Assembly: GCA_023418095.1 (NCBI GenBank) | Contig: JAEZDL010000217.1 | Location: forward strand, 1-26,614 | Source of the DNA: Bacteroidota bacterium | GTDB taxonomy: Bacteria > Bacteroidota > Bacteroidia > Flavobacteriales_F > PHOS-HE28 | Length of the DNA: 26,614 bases | Reading direction: 5' to 3' | Part shown: piece after piece, positions 24,771 to 26,614 of the stretch | Layout of the letters: each line of letters begins with the position of its first letter | Numbering within the stretch: position 1 is the stretch's first letter | Translations under genes and position numbers: made by a program | Notes under the pieces: generated by a model | What the model was told of the DNA's origin: nothing | Seen by the model: the letters and a program-made list of their open reading frames with translations, nothing else | Databases searched by the model: none

Positions 24771-26614
24771 CTACGGTGATTGCTGTATGCGGATCGATGT
24801 GGGGATCTCCCCTCCGATCGTTTGCAAAATGATGTCGCGATCATCGGATGGGCCGACGTATTTCACCGAACCATCAAGGTTCACATCCTCGTTAAAGTAA
24901 CCGGTTACGACATTCGTTGGCGTAGTGCCACCGATCGCCACCAGGATCCGATCGCGATCGTTGCCCGCACCGATGTACTTCACGATCCCATCTGCTTTCG
25001 CATCGCCGGGCCACATCATCATCACACCGTCGATCATCATTTGCGCTTCGGTGCCGAATGTCGCTGTGTTCGGTGAAGTAAGATCGACCATCGCGGGCTC
25101 GATCCCAAGTGCGATCGGCTCTGCGGTTGTCACTGAAAGATGGTTGCGATGGCGAACGCGGAGGTGGAATTGGCCGGCGCCGCAATTCATGTTCACTATG
25201 CTTCGTCCGTCCAGATCGGTCACTGCACCATTCGCGAGAAGCAATGCCGCCCGGGCTGCGATGATCTGTGTTGGATCTTCTGAAACCAATGCTTCAAGCC
25301 ATACCCAATCGATCACCGCTGAATCTCCAGTGGTTTCAAGCACTGAAGGTTCGACCACGTGCATATAAGTTGATGAGATCGACGTGAAGCCGGACGCTGT
25401 GTACGGATCTTGAAACGGGATCAGACCATCGGTCCGGAGCTGGTCGTTCATCAAACCTGCGGATGGATCATACGCACCGCCCAGGAATACTTTTAGTTGA
25501 ACTTTCGCTCGTGGATCTGGAATGTTGTGATAACGAAGCACGATCGGCCGTTCGATCCCATTGATCTTCTGTACACCGCCGACCAGCAGTTTGCCATCAA
25601 CCTGGATCGTTATGCCCGTAGGCCGATCCACGTACGCGCTATCGTAGAAGACAAAACCATTGGTGCCCCATTCTGGATCTCCGGAAAGATCGTAGGTGGT
25701 AGTGCGATGGATGGCTAACCTTGATATCACACCCTGAGAATACGCACTAGCAGATGCCAGATGTATGAAATGATTTTGGGCATCTATTGTGCTTCCACGA
25801 TATATCATTGCCCATGTGAGTGAATCAAAAATGGTTGCACTCAGAGTAGGGATACATGGAGTGAAATATGGATCGTGACATGTTGCATAGGTCAATCCGT
25901 AATTGACTATATTGCTTCGGTAAGTCGTTGAAAGAATACCATTAAATCCAATGGAAGCGGTCAGTGGGAATGCAGAGTAATTATAAGTCGAGGATTGGAT
26001 CACAGCATCTTGAATTTGCAACCCGCTCGAAGAAAAATTAATGGTTAAAAAGTATGTTGAAGGACCTGCTGTACATGAATTTGTCAGTCTGCGATGTTCG
26101 ATAAGATATAACTCTCCAAAGGGACCTAATTTCACCATAGGACATGCTATATATTCTGCTATCGTGCATGGAGCTCCATATGGACCGTATCCGTTATAAG
26201 AATAGCCATTGAGGTATGCAATCCCTTCTTCCATGAAACCAACATCCAAAGATCCAACCGTATTCAATCTGAAAAGCACTGCGCGTAAGCTAGTAGGCTG
26301 ATACAACAATGAAAAACTGCTTCGATCCCCACAGACCAACAACCTGCCATCCGGATAGATCGCCGCATCCTTGAACCATACGGTATAATCAATTGTATCA
26401 GTAAATGTGATCGAGACAACACTACTATCACCATATTCAAGATCCAATTCCCCCGAAGGTTGAAAGCGTTGAACGATACCCTGACTTATGGGCACCTCTA
26501 AAAACTTGTTGATTACTTGACCTTGTAGGATCTTGACGATCCCAGCGGCATTCGATCTCTTTGAGATCATGAAGCAGCGTCCCACCAAAGGTCTTTTCGA
26601 TGAGCAACTGATCA
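24771..26614 (-). CDS. Delta-60-repeat protein with duplicated dockerin-like C-terminus (5' end cut by window)
   Basis: The reading frame is open from the right edge, so the N-terminus is missing; no signal peptide is visible, and a TTG at 26588 would not be a convincing start. The first half carries delta-60-type beta repeats (QRFQPSGELDLEYGD, DAAIYPDGRLLVCGD, RLNTVGSLDVGF, ITIQVDGKLLVGG). A middle region (KVQLKVFLGGAYDPSAGLMN onward) is typical of surface proteins of this phylum. The C-terminus has two copies of a Ca-binding-like motif, KADGIVKYIGAGNDRDRIL and NLDGSVKYVGPSDDRDIIL, each followed by IGG and PT, and then stops within about 10 residues. It is probably a secreted surface protein. 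About 600 bp within it (25741-26340) is far more AT-rich than the rest. Confidence 0.75.
   Translation of the reverse strand, partial: ISCSSKRPLVGRCFMISKRSNAAGIVKILQGQVINKFLEVPISQGIVQRFQPSGELDLEYGDSSVVSITFTDTIDYTVWFKDAAIYPDGRLLVCGDRSSFSLLYQPTSLRAVLFRLNTVGSLDVGFMEEGIAYLNGYSYNGYGPYGAPCTIAEYIACPMVKLGPFGELYLIEHRRLTNSCTAGPSTYFLTINFSSSGLQIQDAVIQSSTYNYSAFPLTASIGFNGILSTTYRSNIVNYGLTYATCHDPYFTPCIPTLSATIFDSLTWAMIYRGSTIDAQNHFIHLASASAYSQGVISRLAIHRTTTYDLSGDPEWGTNGFVFYDSAYVDRPTGITIQVDGKLLVGGVQKINGIERPIVLRYHNIPDPRAKVQLKVFLGGAYDPSAGLMNDQLRTDGLIPFQDPYTASGFTSISSTYMHVVEPSVLETTGDSAVIDWVWLEALVSEDPTQIIAARAALLLANGAVTDLDGRSIVNMNCGAGQFHLRVRHRNHLSVTTAEPIALGIEPAMVDLTSPNTATFGTEAQMMIDGVMMMWPGDAKADGIVKYIGAGNDRDRILVAIGGTTPTNVVTGYFNEDVNLDGSVKYVGPSDDRDIILQTIGGEIPTSIRIQQSP

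Overview
The window looks like chromosomal DNA of a moderately high-GC member of the Bacteroidota (Flavobacteriales-like, by inference). The evidence is threefold. Several proteins carry type IX secretion system (T9SS) sorting tails of type A or type B, and one gene encodes a PorP/SprF-family protein. Bacteroidota-style -7 promoter boxes (TAnnTTTG) lie just upstream of three genes, and no clear Shine-Dalgarno sequences are seen. The regulators and lipid/redox families present are those usual for this phylum. No tRNA, rRNA, CRISPR array, transposase or phage gene was found. The DNA is extraordinarily rich in GATC: 21 copies in 16441..17040, where about 2-3 are expected by chance.

Layout. 1-342: the tail of a secreted T9SS protein meets a convergent gene at a perfect 38-bp palindromic terminator. 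340-5082: a secreted PQQ-type sugar dehydrogenase (-) diverges from prfC (+), followed by a periplasmic thioredoxin-like protein with DUF4369 and DUF5106-type regions (+). 5083-7386: a secreted class-C beta-lactamase-fold serine hydrolase (-) sits between two copies of a structured intergenic repeat. 7387-11658: a very large exported protein (-) has a carboxypeptidase-regulatory-like domain, 12 TPR-like repeats, coiled coil and a conserved C-terminal domain. 11714-15610: a FAD-dependent amine/amino-acid oxidase (+), a TylF-like O-methyltransferase (-) and RecQ helicase (-). 15867-24737: a GbsR/MarR regulator, a TIGR01777-type SDR protein, a 2076-residue SprB-like adhesin and its SprF-like partner, all on +. 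24771-26614: a delta-60-repeat protein (-), cut by the window edge, ending in a duplicated dockerin-like motif.

How the parts may work together. The adhesin and SprF-like genes overlap by 4 bp (ATGA) and form an export/anchoring pair for T9SS. The GbsR regulator gene and the SDR gene each carry the same 24-bp pseudo-palindrome about 50 bp before the start codon, so both are probably controlled by that regulator. The adhesin gene follows the SDR gene after only 24-51 bp with no visible promoter, so it could fall under the same control (inference). The strongest leads are this shared operator, the highly regular 239-residue super-repeats of the adhesin, the flanking intergenic repeats around the hydrolase gene, the AT-rich island inside the last gene, and the GATC excess. 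I did not see a clearly new defence or biosynthetic system.
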